Source: JAHCHG01 sp041394845 (lineage in GTDB: Bacteria > Acidobacteriota > Blastocatellia > Pyrinomonadales > Pyrinomonadaceae). From it: DNA of 64,000 nt. The stretch is from positions 186,001-250,000 of the forward strand of contig JAWKHL010000002.1 of assembly GCA_041394845.1 (NCBI GenBank), in the 5' to 3' direction. The stretch's first letter is position 1. Each line of letters starts with the position of its first letter. The position numbers and the translations under genes were made by a program. Positions 27,980 to 36,367 of the stretch are shown piece by piece. Below the pieces are notes generated by a model. The model saw only the letters and a program-made list of their open reading frames with translations, made no database searches and was not told the DNA's origin.

Positions 27980-29434
27980 ATGATTTATCAGCGAAAAAAC
28001 TTTTTTTTACTTTTGTTTGCGGCGACTTTGCTCTTTTTTGTCCCCGGAGCTAAAGGGCAGAAAAAGGCGCAGTCCTTTGATAAGGATCTGCCCCGATGGA
28101 CAAAAAAAGCGGGTGCGCGCCGAATGCCGAAAGGCAAAAGGGAGTGTTCGCCCGAGAATTTCGGAGCGAAAGCCGACGGCGCGACCGATTCGACCGAAGC
28201 GATCCAGAAGGCCATCGACCAATGCGCCGGAAAAGGCGGAACCGTCAGCTTCAAAAAAGGAGTTTACCTGACGGGCGCGCTTTTTTTGAAAAGCAATTCG
28301 CACCTTTTTTTGGACGAGGGCGTCACGCTTTTGGCCAGCCACGATGAAAGCCTCTATCCGCGAAAACCGACCCGCGTCGCCGGGATCGAAATGACCTGGC
28401 CGACGGCGTTGATCAATGTGGAAAACGCCGAAAAGGTCAGGATCTCGGGCGCCGGGACGATCGACGGGAACGGCAAAAAATGGTGGGACAAATACTGGAC
28501 CTTGCGCCGCGAATACGAACCGAAAGGTTTGCGCTGGGCTTCGGATTACGACGCCGAGCGGGTTCGTCTGATGCTCATCTCCAATGCCAAAAACGTTACG
28601 GTAGAAAACGTCAGCCTCAAGCGGTCCGGGTTCTGGACGATTCAGATCCTCTATTCGGAATTCGTTACGGTGGACGGCGTGAAAATTTCCGATAACGGCG
28701 GTCCGAGCACCGACGGCGTCGATGTCGATTCTTCGCGCTACATTTTGATCCAAAACTGCGACATCGACAACAACGACGACGACATCTGTTTGAAGGCGGG
28801 ACGCGATTTCGATGGTCTGCGGGTCAACCGTCCGACCGAATACGTCTTTATCCGGGACAATCTGATCCGTCGCGGCGCGGGCATCATTTCGATCGGCAGT
28901 GAGACCTCGGGCGGGATCCGTCATGTGGTCGCGCTCAATAACCGCGGGATCGGCACGAGCAACGCCGTTCGTCTGAAATCCGCCAAAACGCGCGGAGGAT
29001 TTATCCGGGATGTTCTGGTGCGCGGGCTGAAACTGGAAAATGTGGCCAACGCTTTCAGCTTTACGCTCAACTGGAACCCGAGTTATTCCTACGCTTCGAT
29101 TCCCTCCGGGATGACAGATTATCCCGATTTCTGGAAAGTCATGACGACGCCCGTTGAGCCGGTCGAAAAAGGCTATTGCGACATTTCCGATATTCGGATC
29201 GAATCGGTCGAAGCGGTCGGTTCGAAAACGATTTTTTCGGCCGAGGGACTGCCCGATAAATTCATCAGAAACGTTCGCTTTTCCGACATCACGGTTTCGG
29301 GCGATGATGCCGGAAAAATCGAATACGCCGCGGGCTGGACGATGAAAAACGTCCGCATCAAGACCGACACGGGCGAAAATTTGCGGATCGTAAACAGCCG
29401 GAATGTGGAGGCGCCTGAGGCGTCGAAAAAATAA
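27980..29434 (+). CDS. GH28 polygalacturonase-family enzyme, secreted
   Basis: GH28 enzymes hydrolyse galacturonan or rhamnogalacturonan with a right-handed beta-helix. This protein has 484 residues and a signal peptide (LLFAATLLFFVPGAKGQ). The entry motif ENFGAKADGATDSTEAIQKA is typical. The catalytic aspartates lie in STDGVDVDSS (about D245) and in NNDDDICLKAG about 25 residues on, and ISIGSETSGGIRHV matches the usual third motif, with GSE in place of GHG. The GSE variant is common among exo-acting and rhamnogalacturonan-active members. It has 7 bases to the next GH28 gene. It may release galacturonate from oligomers made by lyases. Confidence 0.85.
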   Translation: MIYQRKNFFLLLFAATLLFFVPGAKGQKKAQSFDKDLPRWTKKAGARRMPKGKRECSPENFGAKADGATDSTEAIQKAIDQCAGKGGTVSFKKGVYLTGALFLKSNSHLFLDEGVTLLASHDESLYPRKPTRVAGIEMTWPTALINVENAEKVRISGAGTIDGNGKKWWDKYWTLRREYEPKGLRWASDYDAERVRLMLISNAKNVTVENVSLKRSGFWTIQILYSEFVTVDGVKISDNGGPSTDGVDVDSSRYILIQNCDIDNNDDDICLKAGRDFDGLRVNRPTEYVFIRDNLIRRGAGIISIGSETSGGIRHVVALNNRGIGTSNAVRLKSAKTRGGFIRDVLVRGLKLENVANAFSFTLNWNPSYSYASIPSGMTDYPDFWKVMTTPVEPVEKGYCDISDIRIESVEAVGSKTIFSAEGLPDKFIRNVRFSDITVSGDDAGKIEYAAGWTMKNVRIKTDTGENLRIVNSRNVEAPEASKK

Positions 29435-29441
29435 TTTGAAG

Positions 29442-31058
29442 ATGAAAAACATTCTGAAAACAGTCGCTTTTTTTGCTTTTTTTCTTTTGCTCATTCCTTC
29501 GTCGGATTTTGCTCAAACGAAAACGGCCGGTCCGGCCGCTTCGCATTTTGAGTTTTACAACGTCCGAAACTTCGGGGCCAAAGGAGACGGGAAAACGCTC
29601 GACACCGATGCCATCAACAAAGCCATCGAAACTGCCGCCAAGGCGGGCGGCGGGACGGTCTTTTTTCCGGCCGGAACCTATCTTTCGTTTTCGATCCGTC
29701 TCAAAAGCCGGATCACGCTTTATCTCGACAACGGCGCGACCATTTTGGCCGCCGACCCGGAAACCGATGGCGGAAAATACGATGTGTTCGAACCGAACGA
29801 GTTCGATATGTATCAGGATTTCGGCCATTCGCACTGGAAAAATTCGCTGATGTGGGGCATCGGGATCGAAGATTTCGCCATCGTCGGTCAGGGAAGGATC
29901 GACGGCAAGGGACTGTCGCGAAAAAGTCCCGGACCGCAAAAACCGCGCACCGAAGGGGAAACGCCGACCAGTATGAAAGACAACGTTTCGCCGCTTGGGG
30001 AAACCTCGGCGCTCAGGGAGATGGAGGGACTCGGGACAAAAGCCGTCGCTTTGAAATCGAGCCGCAACATCACGCTCAAAGATTTTTCGATCTTTCGCGG
30101 CGGGCATTTCGCACTGCTGGCGACGGGCGTTGATAATCTGACGATCGACGGACTCAGAGTGGATACGAACCGGGACGGATTCGACATCGATTCCTGCCGC
30201 AACGTGCGCATCTCGAACGTTTACGTCAACACGCCGAACGACGATGCGATCGTCCTCAAAAGCAGTTACGCTCTCGGGTTTGCGCGGGCGACCGAAAACG
30301 TGACGATCACCAACAGCCAGGTTTCCGGGTTTGATCTGGGGACTTTTCTCGACGGAACCTTCGGGACGACACAGGAATTTGCGCCGGACAAGGACCGGGT
30401 GACGGGAAGGATAAAATTCGGGACCGAATCGAACGGGGGTTTTAAGAACATCACCATCACCAACATCAATTTCGTTCATTGCCGCGGTCTGGCCATCGAA
30501 ACCGTTGACGGCGGAAATATCGAAGACGTGGTGGTTTCCAACATCACCATGCGCGACATTACGACGGCGCCGATCTTTATCCGCCTTGGAAGACGCCAGC
30601 GCGGTCCGGAAGGCGCACCGGTCGCCAAGGCCCGGCGGATCATAATCGACAACGTGATCGTGTCGGACGCGCACGGAGAGTTCGCTTCGATCATCGCCGG
30701 TTTGAGAGAAAGCCCGATCGAGGACGTCCGCCTTTCCAACATCCGCATTCATTACAAAGGCGGTGGCACCAAAGAAGACGCGATGCGCAAAGTGCCGGAA
30801 AACGAGAAGAATTATCCCGAACCGAGCATGTTCGGGACAATTCCGGCCTACGGTTTTTACGTTCGCCACGCCCGCGGGATCAAGTTTGAAAATGTCGCCG
30901 TCTCGTTCGAAAAAGAAGACGCCCGTCCGGCGTTTTGGCTCGAAAATGTCAACGGGGCCGAATTTTTCCGGACCACCGCCCAATTGGCCGAAGGCGCTCG
31001 GATGTTCGTCCTGAATGAAGTCGTCGGTTTCGACGCGTCGCCGATCCCAAAAAGGTAG
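29442..31058 (+). CDS. Second GH28-family beta-helix enzyme, secreted
   Basis: This 538-residue protein has a signal peptide (TVAFFAFFLLLIPSSDFAQ), then the family entry motif NVRNFGAKGDGKTLDTDAINKA. Catalytic-region motifs are TNRDGFDIDSCRNV, NTPNDDAIVLKSS and FGTESNGGFKNI, a GTE-type variant of the GH28 third motif. It is longer than its neighbour, with an extended C-terminal part. The start at ATG 29442 gives the signal peptide directly; the frame extends upstream without one. It lies 28 bases before the second sulfatase. It is a paralogue of the 27980 gene but clearly diverged, so the two probably act on different linkages, for example rhamnogalacturonan versus homogalacturonan. Confidence 0.82.
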   Translation: MKNILKTVAFFAFFLLLIPSSDFAQTKTAGPAASHFEFYNVRNFGAKGDGKTLDTDAINKAIETAAKAGGGTVFFPAGTYLSFSIRLKSRITLYLDNGATILAADPETDGGKYDVFEPNEFDMYQDFGHSHWKNSLMWGIGIEDFAIVGQGRIDGKGLSRKSPGPQKPRTEGETPTSMKDNVSPLGETSALREMEGLGTKAVALKSSRNITLKDFSIFRGGHFALLATGVDNLTIDGLRVDTNRDGFDIDSCRNVRISNVYVNTPNDDAIVLKSSYALGFARATENVTITNSQVSGFDLGTFLDGTFGTTQEFAPDKDRVTGRIKFGTESNGGFKNITITNINFVHCRGLAIETVDGGNIEDVVVSNITMRDITTAPIFIRLGRRQRGPEGAPVAKARRIIIDNVIVSDAHGEFASIIAGLRESPIEDVRLSNIRIHYKGGGTKEDAMRKVPENEKNYPEPSMFGTIPAYGFYVRHARGIKFENVAVSFEKEDARPAFWLENVNGAEFFRTTAQLAEGARMFVLNEVVGFDASPIPKR

Positions 31059-31086
31059 GCCGGAACGCTTTGATCTATTGAACTTT

Positions 31087-32478
31087 ATGGAAGTCCTGCT
31101 GCAAAAACACGTTTTCAGACGGTTTGCGTTTTTAACGCTGACATTCTGTTTGTTTTTCGTTCCGTCCGTCATCGGTCAAAAAAACAAATCCAAACAAAAG
31201 CCGAATATCATTTTGATCTACGCCGACGATCTCGGCTACGGCGATCTCGGAAGTTACGGGCAGAAGATGATCAAAACGCCGAATCTCGATCGTCTGGCCC
31301 GAAACGGCATTCGCTTTACCGATTTTTACGCCAGCGCGCCCGTCTGCGCTCCTTCGCGGGCTTCTCTGATGACCGGTCGGCATCAGGGCCACGCCGTCAT
31401 TCGCGGCAACAACAACGACCGGGGCGAGCGCGTCCCGCTCGGTCCCGAAGATACGACCATCGCCGAAGTCCTCAAAACGGTCGGCTACCGGACCGGCATC
31501 ATCGGTAAATGGGGATTGGGCGAACCGGAAACCACGGGCGTTCCCAACCGAAAAGGCTTCGATTATTTTTTCGGTTACCTCAATCAAACCCGGGCGCATA
31601 ATTATTATCCCGATTTTTTGTGGCGCAACACCGAAAAAGTAACCTTGCCGAAAGGCACTTATTCGCACGATCTGTTTACGAAAGAGGCGATCGATTTTAT
31701 CGACCGGGAAAAGGAAACCCCGTTTTTCCTTTATCTTGCCTACACCCTGCCGCACGCCAACAACGAATTGACCCGGCGGACCGGAAACGGTATGGAGATT
31801 CCCTCGGACGCGCCTTATACGGATGAGAGCTGGTCGCCTCAGCAGAAAAATTACGCCGCCATGGTTTCGCGGCTCGACCGGGACGTCGGTCGGCTTCTCG
31901 ATCTGCTCAAACAGCTGAAGATCGAGAAAAAAACGATAGTCATTTTCACCAGCGACAACGGTCCGCAGGACAAAAACGAGGGCGGTTACGATCAGACGCT
32001 TTTCGGGAGCAACGGCAGTTTGCGCGGGTTAAAACGCGAACTTTACGAGGGCGGGATCCGAATGCCTCTGATCGTTCGCTGGCCGGGAAGAATCAGATCG
32101 GGCCGACTGAGCCGAAATGTCTGGGCGCAGTACGATCTGCTTCCGACTTTTGCCGAGATCGCCGGGGCCAGTCCTCCGAAGGAAATAGACGGGATTTCGA
32201 TGCTCCCGGCGCTTTTCGGAAAGACGCGGCCCGAACATAAATTCCTTTACTGGGAATTTCACGAAGGCGGTTTCGTTCAGGCCGTTCGGATGGGAAAATG
32301 GAAGGCATTGCGGCGCGGTTTGAAGGGGAAGATCGAGCTTTACGATCTGGCCAAGGACGTGAAGGAAACGACCGATGTCGCCGCCAAAAATCCGAAGATA
32401 GTCGAAAAAATTGCGGCCATAATGCAAAGCGAACATGCCGAATCGAAGAATTGGGCGGACCGGGAAAACGCTCCGTGA
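31087..32478 (+). CDS. Second secreted sulfatase, arylsulfatase-like
   Basis: This is a type I sulfatase of 463 residues. The signal sequence (FAFLTLTFCLFFVPSVIGQ) is followed by metal-binding IYADDLGYGDLGSYG and the formylglycine site VCAPSRASLMTGR (C87). Other family motifs are GKWGLGEP, FFLYLAYTLPHAN and IVIFTSDNGPQ. It belongs to the arylsulfatase A-like branch, different from the iduronate-like sulfatase at 24154. The start at ATG 31087 is chosen because it leads directly into the signal peptide. It is the last gene of the esterase-to-sulfatase operon; an inverted-repeat element follows. Two different sulfatases imply a substrate with more than one sulfate position, or two substrates. 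Confidence 0.88.
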   Translation: MEVLLQKHVFRRFAFLTLTFCLFFVPSVIGQKNKSKQKPNIILIYADDLGYGDLGSYGQKMIKTPNLDRLARNGIRFTDFYASAPVCAPSRASLMTGRHQGHAVIRGNNNDRGERVPLGPEDTTIAEVLKTVGYRTGIIGKWGLGEPETTGVPNRKGFDYFFGYLNQTRAHNYYPDFLWRNTEKVTLPKGTYSHDLFTKEAIDFIDREKETPFFLYLAYTLPHANNELTRRTGNGMEIPSDAPYTDESWSPQQKNYAAMVSRLDRDVGRLLDLLKQLKIEKKTIVIFTSDNGPQDKNEGGYDQTLFGSNGSLRGLKRELYEGGIRMPLIVRWPGRIRSGRLSRNVWAQYDLLPTFAEIAGASPPKEIDGISMLPALFGKTRPEHKFLYWEFHEGGFVQAVRMGKWKALRRGLKGKIELYDLAKDVKETTDVAAKNPKIVEKIAAIMQSEHAESKNWADRENAP

Positions 32479-32596
32479 GGGAAATTTGACGGGCCGTTTT
32501 CAAACTGAAAATCACGGTGTTTGGAAAACGGGTTTAACCGATAAGAACGGGTTGAAACGGATGTTTTAATATATAAAGATCTGTTATGCAGTACTG

Positions 32597-32723
32597 GCCG
32601 GGAGCGCAGGCATCTTGCCCGCCCCATTTGCTGAAAGCCAAATGGCTATGGCTAAGATCAAAATAATAGACGATAGTCCTTTTGTTCGTGCTGACGCACT
32701 CAGGCAATGCCTGCGCTCCCGGC
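32597..32723. repeat. Inverted-repeat element between sulfatase and SASA genes
   Basis: A 17-base arm, GCCGGGAGCGCAGGCAT, at 32597-32613 is matched perfectly in inverted form at 32707-32723. A smaller hairpin (CCATTT/AAATGG) lies inside. It looks like a non-coding dispersed repeat. The rest of the gene-free stretch 32479-32814 holds one LacI-like site (TTAACCGATAAG at 32534) and no gene. Confidence 0.7.
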
Positions 32724-32814
32724 TTTAAGGCCGTTGACAGGACAGTTATTTGTTTAATCCAAAGACCTTTAATTTGCAAACTCTTCAATTAATTGCCCTT
32801 TAAAAAGTAGATAT

Positions 32815-34368
32815 ATGAAATTTTACAAACTAATCTTGTTGGCGGTTTTCATAATGCTGGCATCTCTTGCGATCCGCGCCGAGGTCCGTCTGCCCGATAT
32901 TCTGGGCGATTCGATGGTTCTGCAACAAAAACAAAAGGTCCCGGTCTGGGGAACGGCCGATCCGGGCGAAGCGGTGGCGGTCGCTTTTGGAAAACAAAAA
33001 CTGACCGCCGTGGCCGATGCTTCCGGTCGGTGGCGCGTGTTTTTAAAACCGATGAACGCCGATTCGACGCCGCAGACATTGATGATCGAGGGGCGCAACC
33101 GGATCGAACTGAAAGACATTCTGATCGGCGAGGTGTGGCTCGTTTCCGGGCAGTCGAATATGCAGTGGACGCTTTTTCAGTCGAGAAACGGCGAGGCGGA
33201 AGTGGCGGCGGCCGAACATCCGGACATCCGCCTTTTCAATGTCAGCCGCGAGGTGGCCTTCAAAAAGAAAGCGGGAAAACTCGGAGTCTGGGAGAGATGC
33301 GCCCCCGGATCGGCCCGGGATTTTTCCGGTGCGGGCTATTATTTCGGCCTCGAATTGCAAAAAAAACTGAAGGTTCCGGTCGGGTTGATCAATTCCTCTT
33401 ACGGCGGTTCGCAGGCCGAAGCCTGGACTCCGGTTTCGTATCTGACGGCCGATCCCGAACTGAAGGCGACGGTCGAGCGGACCAGGATCTGGGAAGAAGA
33501 ACGCGACCGGGTGCGGGTCGAATACGCCGAAGCCATAAAGAGATGGCGCGAAGAATCGGAAAAACAAAAAGCCGCCGGGGCCCGGCCCTCGCCTTCGCCC
33601 TCGGTCCCTGACGCTTTGCGCGATTACCGGATCGCTTCTTCGATCTATGACGGAATGATCGAACCGCTGATCCCGTTCCCGATCCGCGGCGCCGTCTGGT
33701 ATCAGGGCGAATCGAACGAAGCCCGGGCCGAACAGTACAACCGCCTTCTGCCGACGATGATCCGCGCCTGGCGCGAGCGATGGGGCGACGGCGTTTTCCC
33801 GTTCGGCATCGTTCAACTTCCGAATTACCGCGCCGTCAAACCCGAACCCGAAGACGCTCCCTGGAGTTTTATCCGCGAGGCCCAGCGCCGGACGGCCGCG
33901 ACCGTGCCGAACGCCGGACTGATCGTCACGATCGACATCGGCGAAGCAAGCGACATTCATCCGAAAAACAAACTCGATGTCGGCCGCCGAATGGCCGTCT
34001 GGGCTTTAAAAAATGTTTACGGAGAAAAAAATCTGAGCGATTCGCCGAGATTCAAAAAGGCCGAGATCAAAGGCTCGAAAATCGTCTTGACCTTTGACGA
34101 TGTCGGCGCGGGTTTGCAGATCAAAGACGGCGACCGGCTCGATGAATTCGCCATCGCCGGAGCGGACAAAAAATTCGTCTGGGCCGATGCGGTGATCATC
34201 GGCAAAAACAAGGTCGAGGTCTCTTCGCCGTCGGTTCCTGATCCTCTGGCGGTGCGCTACGCCTTTAACAGCAACCCGAAGCATCCGAACCTGACGAACG
34301 AATCCGGTCTTCCGGCCGGCCCGTTCCGCACCGACGACTGGACAGATCCGACCGCCGGAAAAAGGTGA
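32815..34368 (+). CDS. SASA-family acetylesterase (sialate O-acetylesterase-like), secreted
   Basis: This secreted SGNH-type acetylesterase has 517 residues. A signal peptide (VFIMLASLAIRA) leads to VRLPDILGDSMVLQQ, the family N-terminal motif. The nucleophile serine is in WLVSGQSNMQW (S114), a second conserved block is VWYQGESNEARAEQYNRLLP, and the catalytic Asp-His pair lies in DIGEASDIHPKNK. An inserted charged segment near residues 225-265 (about 33490-33605) is rich in alanine, glutamate and proline. Despite the family name, members near pectin genes deacetylate plant polysaccharides. It is separated from the operon upstream by a repeat element and probably has its own promoter. The gene beyond it is convergent. 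Confidence 0.85.
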   Translation: MKFYKLILLAVFIMLASLAIRAEVRLPDILGDSMVLQQKQKVPVWGTADPGEAVAVAFGKQKLTAVADASGRWRVFLKPMNADSTPQTLMIEGRNRIELKDILIGEVWLVSGQSNMQWTLFQSRNGEAEVAAAEHPDIRLFNVSREVAFKKKAGKLGVWERCAPGSARDFSGAGYYFGLELQKKLKVPVGLINSSYGGSQAEAWTPVSYLTADPELKATVERTRIWEEERDRVRVEYAEAIKRWREESEKQKAAGARPSPSPSVPDALRDYRIASSIYDGMIEPLIPFPIRGAVWYQGESNEARAEQYNRLLPTMIRAWRERWGDGVFPFGIVQLPNYRAVKPEPEDAPWSFIREAQRRTAATVPNAGLIVTIDIGEASDIHPKNKLDVGRRMAVWALKNVYGEKNLSDSPRFKKAEIKGSKIVLTFDDVGAGLQIKDGDRLDEFAIAGADKKFVWADAVIIGKNKVEVSSPSVPDPLAVRYAFNSNPKHPNLTNESGLPAGPFRTDDWTDPTAGKR

Positions 34369-34427
34369 TCGCGGGCCGATGGATTTTTTCAATTAGCCAC
34401 CTCCGTTTTGCTTCGTGTTCTGATTGA

Positions 34428-34832
34428 TTACGGGTCGTTTTTGATGATCCAAATCGGAGAGGCGTTTGCGTCGGCCAGAGTTTGGATCAATCCATCCAAC
34501 TGCTCTTTTTTGATCTCGGTCTTTATTTCGATAATGACCTCTGTTTGGCTGACTCCCGCTCTTTGACGGTCGAGGAAAATCGCCTCGAGTTTTTCCGACA
34601 GCAAGGACGGATCGGCCGTGGTTCCGGTTTCGATCTTGTTGAGGCTCAATCTGCCTTCTTTTTCGACCCGGATTACGAGCAGGAGCGGATCGGGCGACCG
34701 ATCCGGAGGAAAGACAGAGTTGCGGTTGACCAGATCCACCCGGTAGTTTTTTGTCGAATCCCGACAGCCGAACAATAAGTGGCAGATCACGGAAATTAGA
34801 ACGAAAAAAATTATCTTCCGCATTTTCATCAT
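34428..34832 (-). CDS. Small lipoprotein with ExbD/TolR-like domain
   Basis: This protein of about 134 residues has a lipoprotein signal (IIFFVLISVICHLLFGC, with the cysteine as the lipidation site). The mature part, PLLLVIRVEKEGRLSLNKI and then EVIIEIKTEIKKEQLDGLIQTLADANASPIWII, has the beta-alpha pattern of the periplasmic domain of ExbD/TolR. It lacks the usual ExbD transmembrane helix with its essential aspartate and instead carries a lipid anchor. The start could be any of three closely spaced ATGs (34832, 34829, 34823). It follows the Hcp-like gene at 34923 by about 90 bases, with a hairpin between. The function is unknown; the fold assignment is by pattern only. Confidence 0.55.
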   Translation of the reverse strand: MMKMRKIIFFVLISVICHLLFGCRDSTKNYRVDLVNRNSVFPPDRSPDPLLLVIRVEKEGRLSLNKIETGTTADPSLLSEKLEAIFLDRQRAGVSQTEVIIEIKTEIKKEQLDGLIQTLADANASPIWIIKNDP

Positions 34833-34884
34833 AGATCGGGAAAACGCCCCGGAGAACGGGCGGCGTTGGCCGCCCCGCCCGGAT

Positions 34885-34909
34885 GTGAGGGTTTGAGCCA
34901 AACCCTCAC
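34885..34909. other. Perfect hairpin between Hcp-like and lipoprotein genes
   Basis: GTGAGGGTTT and AAACCCTCAC pair perfectly around a 5-base loop. There is no T run on either strand, so it may be a weak terminator or a transcript-processing site for the minus-strand genes. Confidence 0.5.
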
Positions 34910-34922
34910 GATTTAGCAAATT

Positions 34923-35348
34923 TCACGGATGTCTGTAAAAATCCATAAAAGTGGCTTCGACCTGCTCGATGTCTTTCCTTTTTATGGGGGTTTTTATCAG
35001 CTTGACGTCCTTGAAATTGAGCGTCAGAAAATTGCCGTTATCGTCCTCGACCCCGACCGTCATCTCAAAACTGCGGTGTCTTAAAATTGATTTGAAGAGC
35101 ACCCGTTCTTCTCTGGAGGACGGGGACCAGGAAAAGGTCATGGGTTTTTTGTCCTTCGGTTTTGATTTTGTCATCGCCGAAAATTTCGTGGTGATCCCGG
35201 TTAAAACCCCTTCCGGGCTGTCTCCCGCGTCTCTTAACTCTTCTCCCGGCCAGATGCCGATTGACTTGAGTCCATAGATCGGCCAGCTTTGTCCGGTTTT
35301 CTGACCCGGTTTTTGGCTTAGAACGCCTGCGTTTAACTTAAATGCCAT
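34923..35348 (-). CDS. Divergent Hcp-like protein (1)
   Basis: This is a soluble protein of 141 residues with no signal peptide. The start at 35348 has AGGAG 8 bases upstream. The second half, PMTFSWSPSSREERVLFKSIL, then FEMTVGVEDDNGNFLTLNFKDVKLI and DIEQVEATFMDFYRH, follows the strand order of Hcp tube proteins, in which a SPxLF block precedes a beta strand, a DVxL strand and a final EEVxxxF strand. The N-terminal half is not Hcp-like to the eye. I do not recognise a specific family; the resemblance is a pattern judgement. It is grouped with another divergent copy (35598) and a clear Hcp (40569). Confidence 0.5.
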   Translation of the reverse strand: MAFKLNAGVLSQKPGQKTGQSWPIYGLKSIGIWPGEELRDAGDSPEGVLTGITTKFSAMTKSKPKDKKPMTFSWSPSSREERVLFKSILRHRSFEMTVGVEDDNGNFLTLNFKDVKLIKTPIKRKDIEQVEATFMDFYRHP

Positions 35349-35597
35349 TTTTTATTCTCCTAATCTAAAAAATTATTGCCGTCAATATGGTTTTCAGCGG
35401 CGCGCCGATCTGACGAACCTGATTTTTTCGGTCGCGCTCGGTTAGGTCGGGGAATGGATCGTCCGGTTTTTTCTTTTGCGAAAACCGGCAACTGGTCTTC
35501 CGCGACGGGGTTTCAGTTTTGCGGGCCTCCGAAAATTCCCGATCCGGAGCCTCTCCTTAAAGGCGAACTCAAAAAACGTCAGCTTGAAATTTCCCTG

Positions 35598-36083
35598 TTA
35601 CATCGTCTCGTGCACCATCTTTCGGCGCTTTCGGTCGAATTTGCCGTGAAGCAACTCGGCGCTGTGAAAATGGACCTCCGCCATCAACAGGGGCGGAGTG
35701 TTCCCGACCGGTATGGGAATTTTGCTGAACCAGGCCGAATCGGCTCCGAGCCGGAGCGACTGGGTTTTTATTCCGCCGGAATAGACGTTGACGATCAATC
35801 TCATATCGAAATACCTGATGGTGGTCGGCGTCCGCAGAGAAAGAAGTTTTACGGCCAGAAAATCCCTGGTCGGCGGTATGTAAAAAATGATGTTCTTATG
35901 AGTCCGGGCCTGTTCGAACTCGGACGAGATGCTGATCTCGTCGGTCGAATGAACGTTGATCTTCCGGTTCGCCCCGCCGTTTACTTCAAAAGAGTGAACG
36001 GGAATATTTATGCGCTCCCCTTTTACGTCCGCCTGAGACGGAGAGTCATGGGTGATGATGTATGCTTCAGTCTGATATTTCAT
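35598..36083 (-). CDS. Divergent Hcp-like protein (2)
   Basis: This protein of 161 residues starts at 36083 (AAGGA about 9 bases upstream), without a signal peptide. INIPVHSFEVNGGANRKINV, then EISISSEFEQARTHKNIIFY and the later FDMRLIVNVYSGG and PLLMAEVHFHSAELLHG follow the order of segments in Hcp tube proteins. The similarity is weak and could be wrong. It lies 249 bases before the other divergent copy in the direction of transcription. The frame is open further upstream, but that part overlaps a hairpin and reads as basic non-protein-like sequence. No other type VI genes are near. Confidence 0.5.
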   Translation of the reverse strand: MKYQTEAYIITHDSPSQADVKGERINIPVHSFEVNGGANRKINVHSTDEISISSEFEQARTHKNIIFYIPPTRDFLAVKLLSLRTPTTIRYFDMRLIVNVYSGGIKTQSLRLGADSAWFSKIPIPVGNTPPLLMAEVHFHSAELLHGKFDRKRRKMVHETM

Positions 36084-36175
36084 AAATTCTGTATCCTTAC
36101 TTCTCTTTTTTTCCGGTTTCTTTCCGGGCGAATTTTTGCCGGTTCCGCCGGACAAAGAAAACGAAGTTTTGTGAT

Positions 36176-36212
36176 CGCCGTGAGCGTTCCTTTCTCGGAA
36201 GCGCTCACGGCG
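36176..36212. other. Perfect 11-base hairpin
   Basis: CGCCGTGAGCG and CGCTCACGGCG pair perfectly around a 15-base loop, between the methyltransferase stop and the Hcp-like gene start. No T run follows on either strand. It could end the methyltransferase transcript or act in the leader of the Hcp-like gene. Confidence 0.5.
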
Positions 36213-36367
36213 CAGACTTCTCCCGTCGGCTTCCGGCGAAGGGTCGGCCCGGTAAAAACGTATTTGGCCGAACGATTGCCGGAAGGCCGTCTTGGTTGGA
36301 TTTGTCCGGGTGAATTCCGGCGGCATTCGCCGGAAGGTCGGATTAAATGAACTGAAAAACGTTCGGG

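Noticed and set aside
6844..34368. A classical ulvan utilization locus
   Set aside because: No ulvan lyase family is seen, and PL22, two GH28 enzymes and GH51 favour a pectic substrate; only the sulfatases point to ulvan.
35598..36326. Longer 242-residue version of the second Hcp-like protein
   Set aside because: The upstream part runs through a perfect hairpin and reads as arginine-rich noise, while 36083 has a good ribosome site.
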